Origin: Paeniglutamicibacter antarcticus_C
Lineage (GTDB): Bacteria; Actinomycetota; Actinomycetes; Actinomycetales; Micrococcaceae
Length of the DNA stretch: 64,000 bases
Direction of reading: 5' to 3'
Assembly (NCBI RefSeq): GCF_039544305.1
Contig: NZ_BAABLK010000006.1
Coordinates: forward strand, 85,673 to 149,672
Shown here: positions 8,396 to 16,286 of the stretch, piece after piece
How positions within the stretch are numbered: position 1 is the stretch's first letter
Layout of the letters: every line of letters begins with the position of its first letter
The notes under the pieces: generated by a model
Databases searched by the model: none
What the model saw: only the letters and a program-made list of their open reading frames with translations
Told to the model about the DNA's origin: nothing
Made by a program: the position numbers and the translations under genes

Positions 8396-9412
8396 GTGAC
8401 ATTCATCCCGGCCCTGCTGCTCTTCGCCCTGTACTTCTACCTGCGCCACAGGGACCGTCGCATGTTGCGCAACGGCGTGGTCCTGGTGGCCGCCTGCTAT
8501 CTGCTGCTGATCGGGATCACCAACCTGCTCACACGCTGGGTTCCCGGGGCGTCCTATGTCTTTTTGGCAGTACTGGCGCTGGCACCCCTTGCGGTCCTGG
8601 TGCTGGCAGCCGCGCTGATCCACAACGGCGTGGTGATGTTCACCTCCGAGGGCAGGCGCCTGGGCAACATGGTCTCGCTGCTGCTGGGCCTGCTGCTCAT
8701 TGCGCTGCCTGTTATCGCCCTGGCGCTGGTGTTCACCCTGAACTTCGTCGCCATCGATCTGGCCGCACTGCTCTTCTTCCTGTGCAGTTACTTCGGGGTC
8801 GTGTTTGTGGTGTTCCTTGCCTATGCCGTTGCGTACGGGCTCATGCCGTTCAGGGACACCCCGAGGGGCATCGTGGTGCTGGGTTCCCGCCTGATCGACG
8901 GCAAGGTTCCGCCGTTGCTTGCCAGCCGCCTGGACAAGGCTCTGAAGATCTACAACAACACCGAGCCCCGACCGCTGCTAATCCCTTCCGGTGGCCAGGG
9001 ACATGACGAGTCGGTCCCCGAGGGCGTCGCGATGGGAAACTACCTGGTGGCTGCCGGCGCGGTGCCAAGCGACGTCGTTGTCGAGGACAAGGCGGAGAAC
9101 ACCGAGGAGAACCTGCTGCTCTCGGCCGAGCTCTTTGCCTCATCCGGCCGCAGCGGTCCGTTGCTTGCGGTGACCAACAACTATCACGTACTGCGCGCCG
9201 CGCTTTTGGCCCGCCAGCTGCACATCGATGCCGAGGTCGTTGGCGCCCCCACCGCCCGGTACTACCTGCCCAGTGCGTTCCTGCGCGAGTACGTCGCGGT
9301 CCTGGTGGAACACAAGTGGCTCCACGTGCTGCTGTGCCTGCCCTTCCTTGGGTTCACCACCGTGCTGGTACTGGCTGTCATAGCGAATATCGAGCAGCTG
9401 CCCATCGGCTAG
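8396..9412 (+). CDS. YdcF-family (DUF218) membrane protein
   Basis: About 338 residues: four N-terminal membrane helices (about 1-145), a cytoplasmic or periplasm-facing DUF218 domain with RGIVVLGSRLIDGKVPPLL, PSGGQGHDE, EDKAENTEENL and TNNYHVLRAAL, and one C-terminal helix. DUF218 proteins such as YdcF and SanA are linked to envelope integrity; the exact reaction is unsettled. Two adjacent GTG codons (8393, 8396) are possible starts. TAGTCT at 8384-8389 ends six bases before 8396, which favours that one and a leaderless mRNA. Its stop overlaps the stop of the convergent gene at 9409. Confidence 0.85.
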   Translation: MTFIPALLLFALYFYLRHRDRRMLRNGVVLVAACYLLLIGITNLLTRWVPGASYVFLAVLALAPLAVLVLAAALIHNGVVMFTSEGRRLGNMVSLLLGLLLIALPVIALALVFTLNFVAIDLAALLFFLCSYFGVVFVVFLAYAVAYGLMPFRDTPRGIVVLGSRLIDGKVPPLLASRLDKALKIYNNTEPRPLLIPSGGQGHDESVPEGVAMGNYLVAAGAVPSDVVVEDKAENTEENLLLSAELFASSGRSGPLLAVTNNYHVLRAALLARQLHIDAEVVGAPTARYYLPSAFLREYVAVLVEHKWLHVLLCLPFLGFTTVLVLAVIANIEQLPIG

Positions 9413-10023
9413 AGCACGCGTTCGATCCTGGCAAAGCGTGAGCGTGTACCCACCGCCACGTAGATGACTACCGGACCGGCGACTCCCAATGCGTCCTGGA
9501 CGAGCCGCGCGGCGCGGGCGACGTCCCGGCCCAACGCACCCGGGGCCGTTCCCTTTCGGGGTTGGACCTTGATGCGCAGGCCGGCTTCGGGCTCAAGGTC
9601 CCACACGCTGACACTGATCGACACCACGTCGCTGCGCCGGCCCAGGAAATGCCGCAGTGCTTGTTCAACGGCGCTTTGGGAAATCTCGGTCCTCCCCGGC
9701 ATGGGCCCCTCGGAAATGAACGTGGAAATATAGTCCCCGCCGCGACCCCGGCCCTGGACGGCGATCCACCACAGCATCAAGAGGATGACGCAAATCAGCA
9801 CGGCGGTCACGACGATCCACAACCAGGAGTCCTTTTGCCCCGTCAAGGTGGTACTGGCCAGCAAGAGGTCAAACCAGGCACCCACGTCGATCGCACTCCG
9901 TCGCCAGCCCTCGGCATATCCCGGCAGGCCGGCAACCAGCAGCAGGTTCACTCCGCCGGCCAGCAGCACGAGGCCAACCACGACCAAGACGATGCGATTG
10001 AGTAGTCTCGGGGTCTGGTTCAT
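9409..10023 (-). CDS. amaP: Alkaline shock response membrane anchor protein
   Basis: 204 residues. Two membrane helices (about 10-30 and 65-88) flank a short loop, followed by a soluble C-terminal domain that resembles Asp23 (ALRHFLGRRSDVVSISVSVW). In Staphylococcus AmaP anchors Asp23 to the membrane; here it is the last gene of an operon with two Asp23-like proteins, so the same role is likely. Its ATG overlaps the previous stop (ATGA). The 3' end overlaps the YdcF gene tail to tail by four bases. Confidence 0.8.
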   Translation of the reverse strand: MNQTPRLLNRIVLVVVGLVLLAGGVNLLLVAGLPGYAEGWRRSAIDVGAWFDLLLASTTLTGQKDSWLWIVVTAVLICVILLMLWWIAVQGRGRGGDYISTFISEGPMPGRTEISQSAVEQALRHFLGRRSDVVSISVSVWDLEPEAGLRIKVQPRKGTAPGALGRDVARAARLVQDALGVAGPVVIYVAVGTRSRFARIERVL

Positions 10024-10595
10024 TGGCCTACCACCCCGCGTTCGGCGACCCTGACACGTACCCGCGGTGGCGGTTCCACCAAGTTCACGCGCAGTTCCTC
10101 CTCCAGGCCGGCGGCGATCGTTGCCGGGTCAACCGGCGTGCCCGATGTCGGGCTCAGTTGCACATCTACGCGTTCATGGTTCACGGTGACCAGTACTTGT
10201 CCCGGCCCGACTCCCGCTTCGGAGCGTGCGCGGCGGGCCAAGACGGCGGCCAACACCTGGTCATCGACGATGAGAATCGAGTCTTCGCACCCCAGTCCGT
10301 GCCGTGCGCGTCGTCCTCGGCGCAATCCGTGAAGCAAGAGCACCAACCCCAGGACGGATGTCCCCAGTCCAATCGCTCCCAACGCAACTGGTTCGAGGCT
10401 CCCGGGCAAAGTGGAGATCCATTGCCACCAGGTACCTGGGGATGCCACCAGTGCTTCTTGCCCCAGCGCCTTGAGCGCTGCTTCAAAGAGGGCGTAAACA
10501 CAGACCAAGATGACAAGCACGGCCGCCGTGATGGCAGCAGGAGAACGCCCACTGGTCAATTCGCGCTCCCGGATCCTCGGGACTTGCCCCTGCAT
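10020..10595 (-). CDS. DUF6286-like membrane protein of the Asp23 operon
   Basis: 191 residues with two membrane helices (about 19-41 and 68-90), an Arg-rich stretch (GLRRGRRARHGLG) and a C-terminal soluble domain with Asp23-like beta pattern (QVLVTVNHERVDVQLSP, RVRVRVAERGVV). It sits between an Asp23-like gene and amaP, overlapping both by one to four bases. It is probably another membrane component of the same envelope-stress assembly. The family name is from memory of its context and is less certain than the layout. Confidence 0.7.
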   Translation of the reverse strand: MQGQVPRIRERELTSGRSPAAITAAVLVILVCVYALFEAALKALGQEALVASPGTWWQWISTLPGSLEPVALGAIGLGTSVLGLVLLLHGLRRGRRARHGLGCEDSILIVDDQVLAAVLARRARSEAGVGPGQVLVTVNHERVDVQLSPTSGTPVDPATIAAGLEEELRVNLVEPPPRVRVRVAERGVVGQ

Positions 10596-10960
10596 CAGCG
10601 CTTCCTCCCGGCCGCGGGATCCACGACCCCGGTGATCCGCACATCCACCCGGCTGACCAGGGAGCCTGTTAGAACGGAAAAACGGGCTCCGATCTTGGCC
10701 CGTCGGTCGCCCACCAGCTCCAGGACCGTTTGCTGGGATCCGCCGACGGAATCCGCGAACGGCAACGGCACCTGGATGCTCAAGGCAAGGTATCCGGAGT
10801 CATCGCGCAAAAACGCGCGCACAAGGCCCGGCGCCACGCCAAAGGCCTCTGCCGCCACGGCACGTGCGGTGTTGGCCAAGGCCTGGGCATTGACACGGGT
10901 GTAGCCGGGGCGCGGGGGATCCCCGGGCCCCCGCATCGTGGGAGCAAGCATCTGGCTCAT
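10595..10960 (-). CDS. Second Asp23/Gls24-like protein (divergent)
   Basis: 121 residues. The N-terminus is Pro/Gly-rich, then ALANTARAVAAEAFGVAPGLV and SVLTGSLVSRVDVRITGVV follow the alpha-beta pattern of Asp23/Gls24 domains, but the match is weaker than for the gene at 11145. There are no membrane helices. Its stop and the next start share TGATG. It probably forms part of the Asp23 complex beneath the membrane. Confidence 0.65.
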   Translation of the reverse strand: MSQMLAPTMRGPGDPPRPGYTRVNAQALANTARAVAAEAFGVAPGLVRAFLRDDSGYLALSIQVPLPFADSVGGSQQTVLELVGDRRAKIGARFSVLTGSLVSRVDVRITGVVDPAAGRKR

Positions 10961-11148
10961 GACGAGGATCGTCGCCCGGTCAACGCATCAAGGATCGCAC
11001 GAATGTCGATACGGCCTCCGGCGACCCGGGCGATCAGCGCACCGATTGCCATGAACAGTGCCATTAGCAGGAAGCCGCCGATTCCGTGGGACAGGGCTGC
11101 CCACGCCAATACCGCTCCCAGGAGCGCACCGATGAGTGTGGGCTTCAT
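10957..11148 (-). CDS. DUF2273-like small membrane protein
   Basis: 63 residues, nearly all two short membrane helices (LIGALLGAVLAWAAL and GFLLMALFMAIGALIARVAG) followed by a short charged tail. Small DUF2273-type proteins are routinely found next to Asp23 and AmaP genes. ATGA overlaps link it to both neighbours. Confidence 0.75.
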   Translation of the reverse strand: MKPTLIGALLGAVLAWAALSHGIGGFLLMALFMAIGALIARVAGGRIDIRAILDALTGRRSSS

Positions 11149-11582
11149 GCCGAACCTTCCACGGTTGCGTCTCGTGACTTTCCGGGTCCGGCCGGGGAAA
11201 CGGGAATGTGCACATCCCCGATTTCTATGTTGACCTCAATGACTTCGAAGTCAGTAAACTCTTGTACTGACTGAAAAACTGCTTCTCGGACCGATGCGGC
11301 CAAATCATGAAGGCGAACCCCGTAGGCAGCAGTGAGCACCATGTCGATGGCGACCTGTCGGGTCCCCACTTGCACGCTGACTCCGTGCGCCGGGTCCTGG
11401 GATGATCCCACCGCACCCCGCAGGGCTCCCAGGGCACGCGATGTCCCGAGCCCCAAGGAATGCACCCCGGGAATTGCGCGGGCCGCGGCAGCTGCAACCT
11501 TGGCCACGGCCAGGTCCGTGATCCTTGTTGTTCCGCCAGCTTCCGTTTCGGGCACCTTGTGCACCGACAGTTCATGATCCAT
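11145..11582 (-). CDS. Asp23/Gls24 family envelope stress response protein
   Basis: About 145 residues starting MDHELSVHKV, preceded by GAAAGGA at eight bases; a longer in-frame start at 11609 has no better site. The Asp23 domain is clear: TTRITDLAVAKVAAAAARAIPGVHSLG, a variable loop, then ATRQVAIDMVL-like and GVRLHDLAASVREAVFQSVQ with the terminal FEVIEVNIEIGDVHI. It heads a five-gene operon in which each gene overlaps the next by one to four bases. The group is expected to be induced by cell-envelope or alkaline stress. Confidence 0.88.
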   Translation of the reverse strand: MDHELSVHKVPETEAGGTTRITDLAVAKVAAAAARAIPGVHSLGLGTSRALGALRGAVGSSQDPAHGVSVQVGTRQVAIDMVLTAAYGVRLHDLAASVREAVFQSVQEFTDFEVIEVNIEIGDVHIPVSPAGPGKSRDATVEGSA

Positions 11583-11793
11583 TGGCCCGGTCCTTTCCGC
11601 ACGCGCCACATGTCCCTCGGCGCATGCCCCCAGCCTACAACCGATTGTGATGGATACCGCAAGAACCGGCAGGTGAGCAGGGGGTCAGCGACTCCGCTCC
11701 CCCCGCCGAAGAGCCGAGGCGGCTGCGGCGTTGGCGAAGCAAGGGTTCGCGTCGTTGGCATTGTGTCGATGCCGACTACTTTTTGTTAAAGCA

Positions 11794-11821
11794 AAAACCC
11801 CCTTGGCAACAAGGGGGTTTT
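11794..11821 (-). terminator. Terminator of the tRNA-Glu-Asp-Phe operon
   Basis: Stem AAAACCCCCTT / AAGGGGGTTTT with a short loop, running into a T-run on the minus strand. It lies four bases after the CCA end of tRNA-Phe. Confidence 0.85.
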
Positions 11822-11824
11822 AGA

Positions 11825-11900
11825 TGGTGGCTCCGACCGGCGTCGATCCGGTGACCTTTCGATTTTCAGTCGAACGCTCTACCAACTGAGCTACAGAGCC
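11825..11900 (-). tRNA. tRNA-Phe (GAA)
   Basis: 76 bases with the 3' CCA encoded. The acceptor stem pairs GGCTCTG with CGGAGCC, including one G-U. The anticodon loop reads CTGAAAA with GAA. The D-arm is AGCTCAGTTGGTAGAGC. It is the last tRNA of the operon. Confidence 0.95.
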
Positions 11901-11955
11901 TGGCATCATCAGGCTAGATGATCACCCGATCTTCCGGCGAACCGGAAAACCAAAG

Positions 11956-12029
11956 CGACCCTGACGGGACTTGAACCCGCGACCTCCGCCGTGACAGGGC
12001 GGCGCGCTAACCAACTGCGCTACAGGGCC
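11956..12029 (-). tRNA. tRNA-Asp (GTC)
   Basis: 74 bases without encoded CCA. The acceptor stem pairs GGCCCTG with CAGGGTC. The anticodon is GTC in CTGTCAC. It is the middle gene of the tRNA operon. Confidence 0.95.
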
Positions 12030-12109
12030 TTATTTGCGAAGTCTCCCTCGCTCACAAGACAAGAACTCTACCAGAGTTTTTCGCTCGGGTATAATCCATA
12101 TTTCATGCG

Positions 12110-12182
12110 TACCCCCAACGGGATTCGAACCCGTGCCGCCGCCGTGAAAGGGCAGTGTCCTAGGCCGCTAGACGATGGGGGC
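12110..12182 (-). tRNA. tRNA-Glu (TTC)
   Basis: 73 bases without encoded CCA. The acceptor stem pairs GCCCCCA with TGGGGGT. The anticodon is TTC in CTTTCAC, and the TCGTCTAG D-arm start is typical of tRNA-Glu. It is the first gene of the tRNA operon. Confidence 0.95.
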
Positions 12183-12227
12183 CAGGAGCCTCTGCCGTGA
12201 ATTTCTCCGTAGCAGTGGACTCCAATA

Positions 12228-12256
12228 ACTATAGAGGTAAATCTTCTGCTGCGCAA
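12228..12256 (-). promoter_or_regulatory. Promoter of the tRNA operon
   Basis: On the minus strand TTGCGC (12256-12251) and TATAGT (12233-12228) are exactly 17 bases apart. This places transcription start near 12221, about 39 bases before tRNA-Glu. Confidence 0.65.
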
Positions 12257-12365
12257 AACGAGCCAACAGCACTCCTCACCAACGACTCCCGGTATCAGCA
12301 ATCCCCTGCGCGACCTCACCTAACCACCACCCATGTGCGGACCGCGGCTCGGTAGAGTGCAGCTC

Positions 12366-12737
12366 ATGGGGTACGAAATGACAGACGATGAGTTTGAGCG
12401 CGTGGCCGAGCAAGCCTTGGACGAAATACCGGCGCCGCTGCTGTCGATGATGGACAACGTGGCGATCTTCATCGAAGACACCTATACGCCCGGGCCTGGC
12501 GAAGACACGCACAGCAAATTGCTCGGCCTTTACGAAGGAACCGCGTTGACCGATCGCGACTCGGGGTGGGGCGCTGGAGCCATGCCCGATCGCATCACCA
12601 TCTTCAAGGACGCGATCCTTGAAATCTGTTCGTCCGAGAAGCAAGTGGTTGAAGAGGTAGGAATCACGATCGTCCACGAGATCGCACACCACTTCGGTAT
12701 CGACGACGACCGGCTGCACGAGCTTGGGTGGGGCTAA
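12366..12737 (+). CDS. Metallopeptidase family protein (minimal zincin, DUF1025)
   Basis: 123 residues. The zinc motif HEIAHHFGIDDDRLHELGW near the C-terminus gives HExxH plus the downstream Asp/His region of actinobacterial minimal zincins. The N-terminal part (FERVAEQALDEIPAPL, DNVAIFIEDTY) is typical of the family. TAGAGT at 12353-12358 ends seven bases before the ATG at 12366, supporting this start and a leaderless mRNA; ATG 12378 is the alternative. The protein is cytoplasmic and its substrate is unknown. Confidence 0.88.
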   Translation: MGYEMTDDEFERVAEQALDEIPAPLLSMMDNVAIFIEDTYTPGPGEDTHSKLLGLYEGTALTDRDSGWGAGAMPDRITIFKDAILEICSSEKQVVEEVGITIVHEIAHHFGIDDDRLHELGWG

Positions 12738-13090
12738 ATCCGTCGGAGGACAAAAATTCTCAGGTATTTTTTCGCCAGCCGGTCCCACCGATGCATCCTG
12801 CCCTGCCAGCCCAGCATTTAGATGCCTTAGAAAGTAACGAAAAGGTCTCAGAAACCCACAAAAACGACCGTTTTTCCGAAAATGCCACTCGACAAGGTTG
12901 AAAAGTTCCTGCATTATCGTTATGCATTCGTTGCAATAGCCGCCCCGCCACTCACACCTTCATCTTGGGGATGCAGTTCAGCTCGTGACCATCATCGCTC
13001 CCTGGCTCCGACAGGCCCATCCTGTCCGGCGCCGCCCGGCCACGAATTAGATTCATGCTTGGACTGTTAGGCAGAATAGGAACCCTCTTT
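12738..13090. other. Non-coding stretch before the first NlpC/P60 gene
   Basis: About 350 bases with no credible gene. An AT-richer patch around 12825-12935 may hold the promoter for the hydrolase. I looked for a ydaO-type c-di-AMP riboswitch, common before such genes, and did not see its conserved segments. Confidence 0.5.
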
Positions 13091-14206
13091 ATGTCCATCC
13101 TCAAAAGCGTGGTCGTCCTGACCAGCGCAGCGCTCATCGCCTCCGGCGCATTGACTGCCACTGGCGCGCGGTCCCAGACCTCAATTGGATCTGCACATCA
13201 AGCCCCGGCGACCTCGGTACACAACGATCAGAGCCTGCTCTCCATCATCTCCGAGTCCATGGAAACCTCCCGGCTCACCCCCGCCAAGAGCGCCGGATCC
13301 CTTGAGCGCCAGCTGGCAGCCGTCCGAACGGCTCTGCTGGATGCCGAAGCCGCTACCTTGGAAGCCACGGAAAATGCCGTGGTTGCGCAGGAAGCTGCAG
13401 CACAGGATACGAGCACAACCAACTTCCTGACCGGGACCTCGCTGGTTAGCCTGGGCCAGAGCCAAGCGCAGGTCGAACGGCGCGAGGCATCCGATCTGGC
13501 ACGCAAGGCCCAGGGCCTATTCGACCAGGCCGAAGAGGCATTGAACACCACGCACCACAGGCTTGTCGCGACATCGGCAGCCCTGCGCAAGACCACGGTC
13601 GACCAAGAAAGCGTCCGGCTTGCCAGGATTTCGGAGACTCGTGAAGACGCAGAGCTCATGGCGGCACTTGAAGAATCCGACGCCATTGTTCCCGAGCCCG
13701 TCAATGATCCGGCAGTTGACCCCGAGACGCTCGAAAACGCCCAGGCAGCTCTCGGTGCCTTTGGAAGCGCTTCCGTAGCCTCTGCCACCGGGATCCAGGT
13801 TCCCACCAAGAAGCTGACCCGTACGGCGCGAATCAACAAGTCCGTCAAATGGGCAAACAAGATCGCGAAGAACAACAAGTACAAGTACCGCTACGGCGCC
13901 ACCGGCCCGAAATACTTCGACTGCTCAGGATATGTCGGGAAGGCCTACGCCCAAGGCGGCAAGAAGCTCAAGCGCACCTCCAGCTCGCAGTACAAGGCGG
14001 CACCCAAGAAGGTGAAGCTCTCGAAAATGAAGAAGGGCGACCTCGTGTTCTGGTCATCCAATCGCGGCCGTTCCTTCTACCACGTGGCTATTTACGTGGG
14101 CAATGGAAAGATCGCCCATGCACGCAACCCAAAGGCCGGCATTTCGGTCACCAAGTTGAACTACGCCGGAACACGCAATATCTATAAGTACGCCGGCCGC
14201 TACTAA
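13091..14206 (+). CDS. Secreted coiled-coil NlpC/P60 peptidoglycan hydrolase
   Basis: 371 residues starting MSILKSVVVL, chosen because AGGAA lies eight bases before this ATG; an upstream in-frame ATG at 13055 would lengthen the signal peptide. The signal peptide is followed by a long Ala/Glu-rich helical region (about 60-200) likely to form a coiled coil, and a C-terminal NlpC/P60 domain. The catalytic cysteine is near 278 in YFDCSGYV, with the histidine in FYHVAIYV and a third polar residue in AHARNP. Such enzymes cut the peptide stems of peptidoglycan, often at division. The linker is very basic (NKYKYRYGATGPK). The next gene is a paralogue. Confidence 0.9.
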   Translation: MSILKSVVVLTSAALIASGALTATGARSQTSIGSAHQAPATSVHNDQSLLSIISESMETSRLTPAKSAGSLERQLAAVRTALLDAEAATLEATENAVVAQEAAAQDTSTTNFLTGTSLVSLGQSQAQVERREASDLARKAQGLFDQAEEALNTTHHRLVATSAALRKTTVDQESVRLARISETREDAELMAALEESDAIVPEPVNDPAVDPETLENAQAALGAFGSASVASATGIQVPTKKLTRTARINKSVKWANKIAKNNKYKYRYGATGPKYFDCSGYVGKAYAQGGKKLKRTSSSQYKAAPKKVKLSKMKKGDLVFWSSNRGRSFYHVAIYVGNGKIAHARNPKAGISVTKLNYAGTRNIYKYAGRY

Positions 14207-14237
14207 GCAGCATTCGCGTTGGCCCGGTGACCGACAT

Positions 14238-14274
14238 CCCGCCGTGACCTTAGTCGATGCAAGGTCACGGCGGG
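14238..14274 (+). terminator. Hairpin between the two NlpC/P60 genes
   Basis: Perfect 14-base stem CCCGCCGTGACCTT / AAGGTCACGGCGGG with a nine-base loop, 31 bases after the first hydrolase stop. It lacks a strong T-run, so termination may be partial. Confidence 0.6.
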
Positions 14275-14476
14275 GTACTAATTGAAAATCAAGACCAAAT
14301 AAAGAAACGATCTCATCGTTGTAATTCACGATATCTATGTGGCTGCTGTTGCCAGTGTGAATGGATATCGCCTAGGGTGCTATAGGAAGCAGCGATCAGG
14401 CCGCACCGGTCAGGCCATGTTTCCCGCATAAATAGCGGGACTTGCAAACCAATCGCGCGGTAAGGAAAAACACGGT

Positions 14477-16198
14477 ATGGCAATCAGGAACACACTGGGC
14501 GTCGCTGCGTGCTCAATTGCATTGGCGGCAGCGTGCTTTACGAGCGGACTCCCCGCTGCAGCAGCCCCACTCACCGAATCAAGCGCCGTGAACGTCTTCG
14601 CGCAACCCAACAGCATTGGCATCGTGCTACCTACCCAAGCGCAGCTTCTGGCAGCCAAGTCAGATCCCGAGGCCCTCAACGCCTTGGTCGATCGACTTGA
14701 GTCACAGATCGAATCCGGACGCCAGTCCATCATCACCGCCGAGGCCGCCGCCTTGGACGCCCAAGACACCTTGCTGAACGCCGACCAGCTTCTCGCTGAA
14801 CGGACCCAGGCAGCCACCGAAGCCGGTACCGAAGCCGAGAAGGCGACAGAGTTCCTGCTTTCCAGCAAGGAAGAAGTCGGCGCACTGGCCTCGGACCTCT
14901 ACCGCAATGGCGGTATCAACCCCGGCGTAGTGACTTTGCTGGAGGACACCGAAGACAACGACGTCCTGTACAAGGCCTCCACCATGGACGCACTGAGCGC
15001 CAACCGCACAACGACGGTCAGCAATGCGGAAGACGCGACGGCACTGTGGACCGCGTGGCAGAACTACGCAGCAGACGCAGCGGAAGCAGCCGACGCAGCG
15101 ACCGAAGCGCAGCGCACCGCAGCCACCGAGGCCACAACGACACTCTCGGGATACCAGGCTTCTGTTGCACCCCAGGAAAAGCTCCGTGACGAGCTTATCG
15201 GCCAGCTGGCCTACCTGCATGAAGTCGACGCCGCAAAGGAAGCCGAGCGCATTGCCGAGAAAGAAGCTGCGGCCGAAGCGAAGAAGCTGCAGGAACTGAT
15301 CGACAACCCGGCTAAGGCCGAGCCCCTAGTGATCCAGCTGGACGAGGAATCCGAGGTCAAGCCGCTAGCGGTTCCGCCCAAGGTCCCCAACGAACGTCCG
15401 AAGGGTCAAAGGCTGGTTCCCAAGGCGCCGGAACTGGCCGTGGCGATTCCCCCCAAGGTTCGCGAGGAAGAATCGGCTCCCGAGCCGAAACCGGAGGCTA
15501 CGGAAGCGCCGGCACCGAAGCCGACCCCCAAGCCCGAGGTTCCCAAGGAAACGGTCAAGCCGAAACCAAAACCTGAACCAACGCAGGCGCCTGCTCCCAA
15601 ACCGACCCCCAAGCCCGAGGCGCCCAAGGAAACGGTCAAGCCGAAACCAAAACCTGAACCAACGCAGGCGCCTGCTCCCAAACCGACCCCCAAGCCCGAG
15701 GCGCCCAAGGAAACGGTCAAGCCGAAGCCCAAGCCTTCCCCGAAACCGACGATCGCCCCGCAGGCACCGAAGGAATCGATCAAGCCAAAGCCCGAGCCGA
15801 AGCCCGAGCCTCCACAGTCATCGGGCAACTACAACTCGGCCATCGACTGGGGCCAGTCGACTGCCAATGACAACTCCAAGGGATATGTCTTCGGCGCCAA
15901 CGGCCCGACAAACTACGACTGTTCCTCCTTCACCAAGGCGGCATTCTCCAAATCAGGCATTGGCCTGCCGCGAACCTCGTCGCAGCAGTATGCAGCGGCA
16001 CCGAACAAGGTTCCGCTGAGCCAGTTGCGCCGTGGCGACCTTGTGTTCTCTTCCTCAAACGGTGGAAGTTCGTTCTACCACGTAGCCATCTACTTGGGCG
16101 GCGGACAGGTGCTGCATGCACGCAACCCCGCCAGCGGTATTTCCGTAACACCACTGAGCTGGGTCAACAACCTGCACTCATACGCGGGACGCTATTAA
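14477..16198 (+). CDS. Secreted NlpC/P60 hydrolase with proline-rich repeat linker
   Basis: 573 residues. Signal peptide (about 1-30, AIRNTLGVAACSIALAAA), an Ala/Glu-rich coiled-coil region (about 50-285), a Pro/Lys/Glu linker (about 290-450) containing near-identical 27-residue units, and a C-terminal NlpC/P60 domain with the catalytic cysteine near 482 (NYDCSSF) and histidine in FYHVAIYLGG. The architecture resembles RipA/CwlO-type cell-separation hydrolases in which the coiled coil restrains or localises the catalytic domain; the P-K-rich linker could span the wall. AAGGA is ten bases before ATG. It ends at a strong terminator. Confidence 0.92.
   Translation: MAIRNTLGVAACSIALAAACFTSGLPAAAAPLTESSAVNVFAQPNSIGIVLPTQAQLLAAKSDPEALNALVDRLESQIESGRQSIITAEAAALDAQDTLLNADQLLAERTQAATEAGTEAEKATEFLLSSKEEVGALASDLYRNGGINPGVVTLLEDTEDNDVLYKASTMDALSANRTTTVSNAEDATALWTAWQNYAADAAEAADAATEAQRTAATEATTTLSGYQASVAPQEKLRDELIGQLAYLHEVDAAKEAERIAEKEAAAEAKKLQELIDNPAKAEPLVIQLDEESEVKPLAVPPKVPNERPKGQRLVPKAPELAVAIPPKVREEESAPEPKPEATEAPAPKPTPKPEVPKETVKPKPKPEPTQAPAPKPTPKPEAPKETVKPKPKPEPTQAPAPKPTPKPEAPKETVKPKPKPSPKPTIAPQAPKESIKPKPEPKPEPPQSSGNYNSAIDWGQSTANDNSKGYVFGANGPTNYDCSSFTKAAFSKSGIGLPRTSSQQYAAAPNKVPLSQLRRGDLVFSSSNGGSSFYHVAIYLGGGQVLHARNPASGISVTPLSWVNNLHSYAGRY
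15551..15712 (+). repeat. Tandem 81-base repeat inside the NlpC/P60 linker
   Basis: Two 81-base units (15551-15631 and 15632-15712) are identical as far as I can read, each encoding TVKPKPKPEPTQAPAPKPTP plus KPEAPKE. Partial, diverged units flank them on both sides. Identity at the DNA level points to recent duplication, so copy number may vary between strains. Confidence 0.85.
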
Positions 16199-16218
16199 CA
16201 GGCCCGCACGCACCAAGC

Positions 16219-16275
16219 CACAAATAGTCGGGGGCGCTGCAACCATCTTGGTTGCAGCGCCCCCGACTATTTGTG
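16219..16275. terminator. Bidirectional terminator, perfect 27-base stem
   Basis: 27 bases (16219-16245) pair perfectly with 16249-16275 around a TCT loop. The GC-rich core is flanked by ACAAATAGTC/GACTATTTGT, giving T-rich 3' ends in both directions. It separates the convergent NlpC/P60 and universal stress protein genes. Confidence 0.85.
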
Positions 16276-16286
16276 CAGAAAACGGT

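Noticed and set aside
12738..14476. Possible ydaO c-di-AMP riboswitches before the NlpC/P60 genes
   Set aside because: Such riboswitches are common before actinobacterial wall hydrolases and DisA is encoded here, but I could not find the conserved core segments in either leader. A covariance search would settle it.
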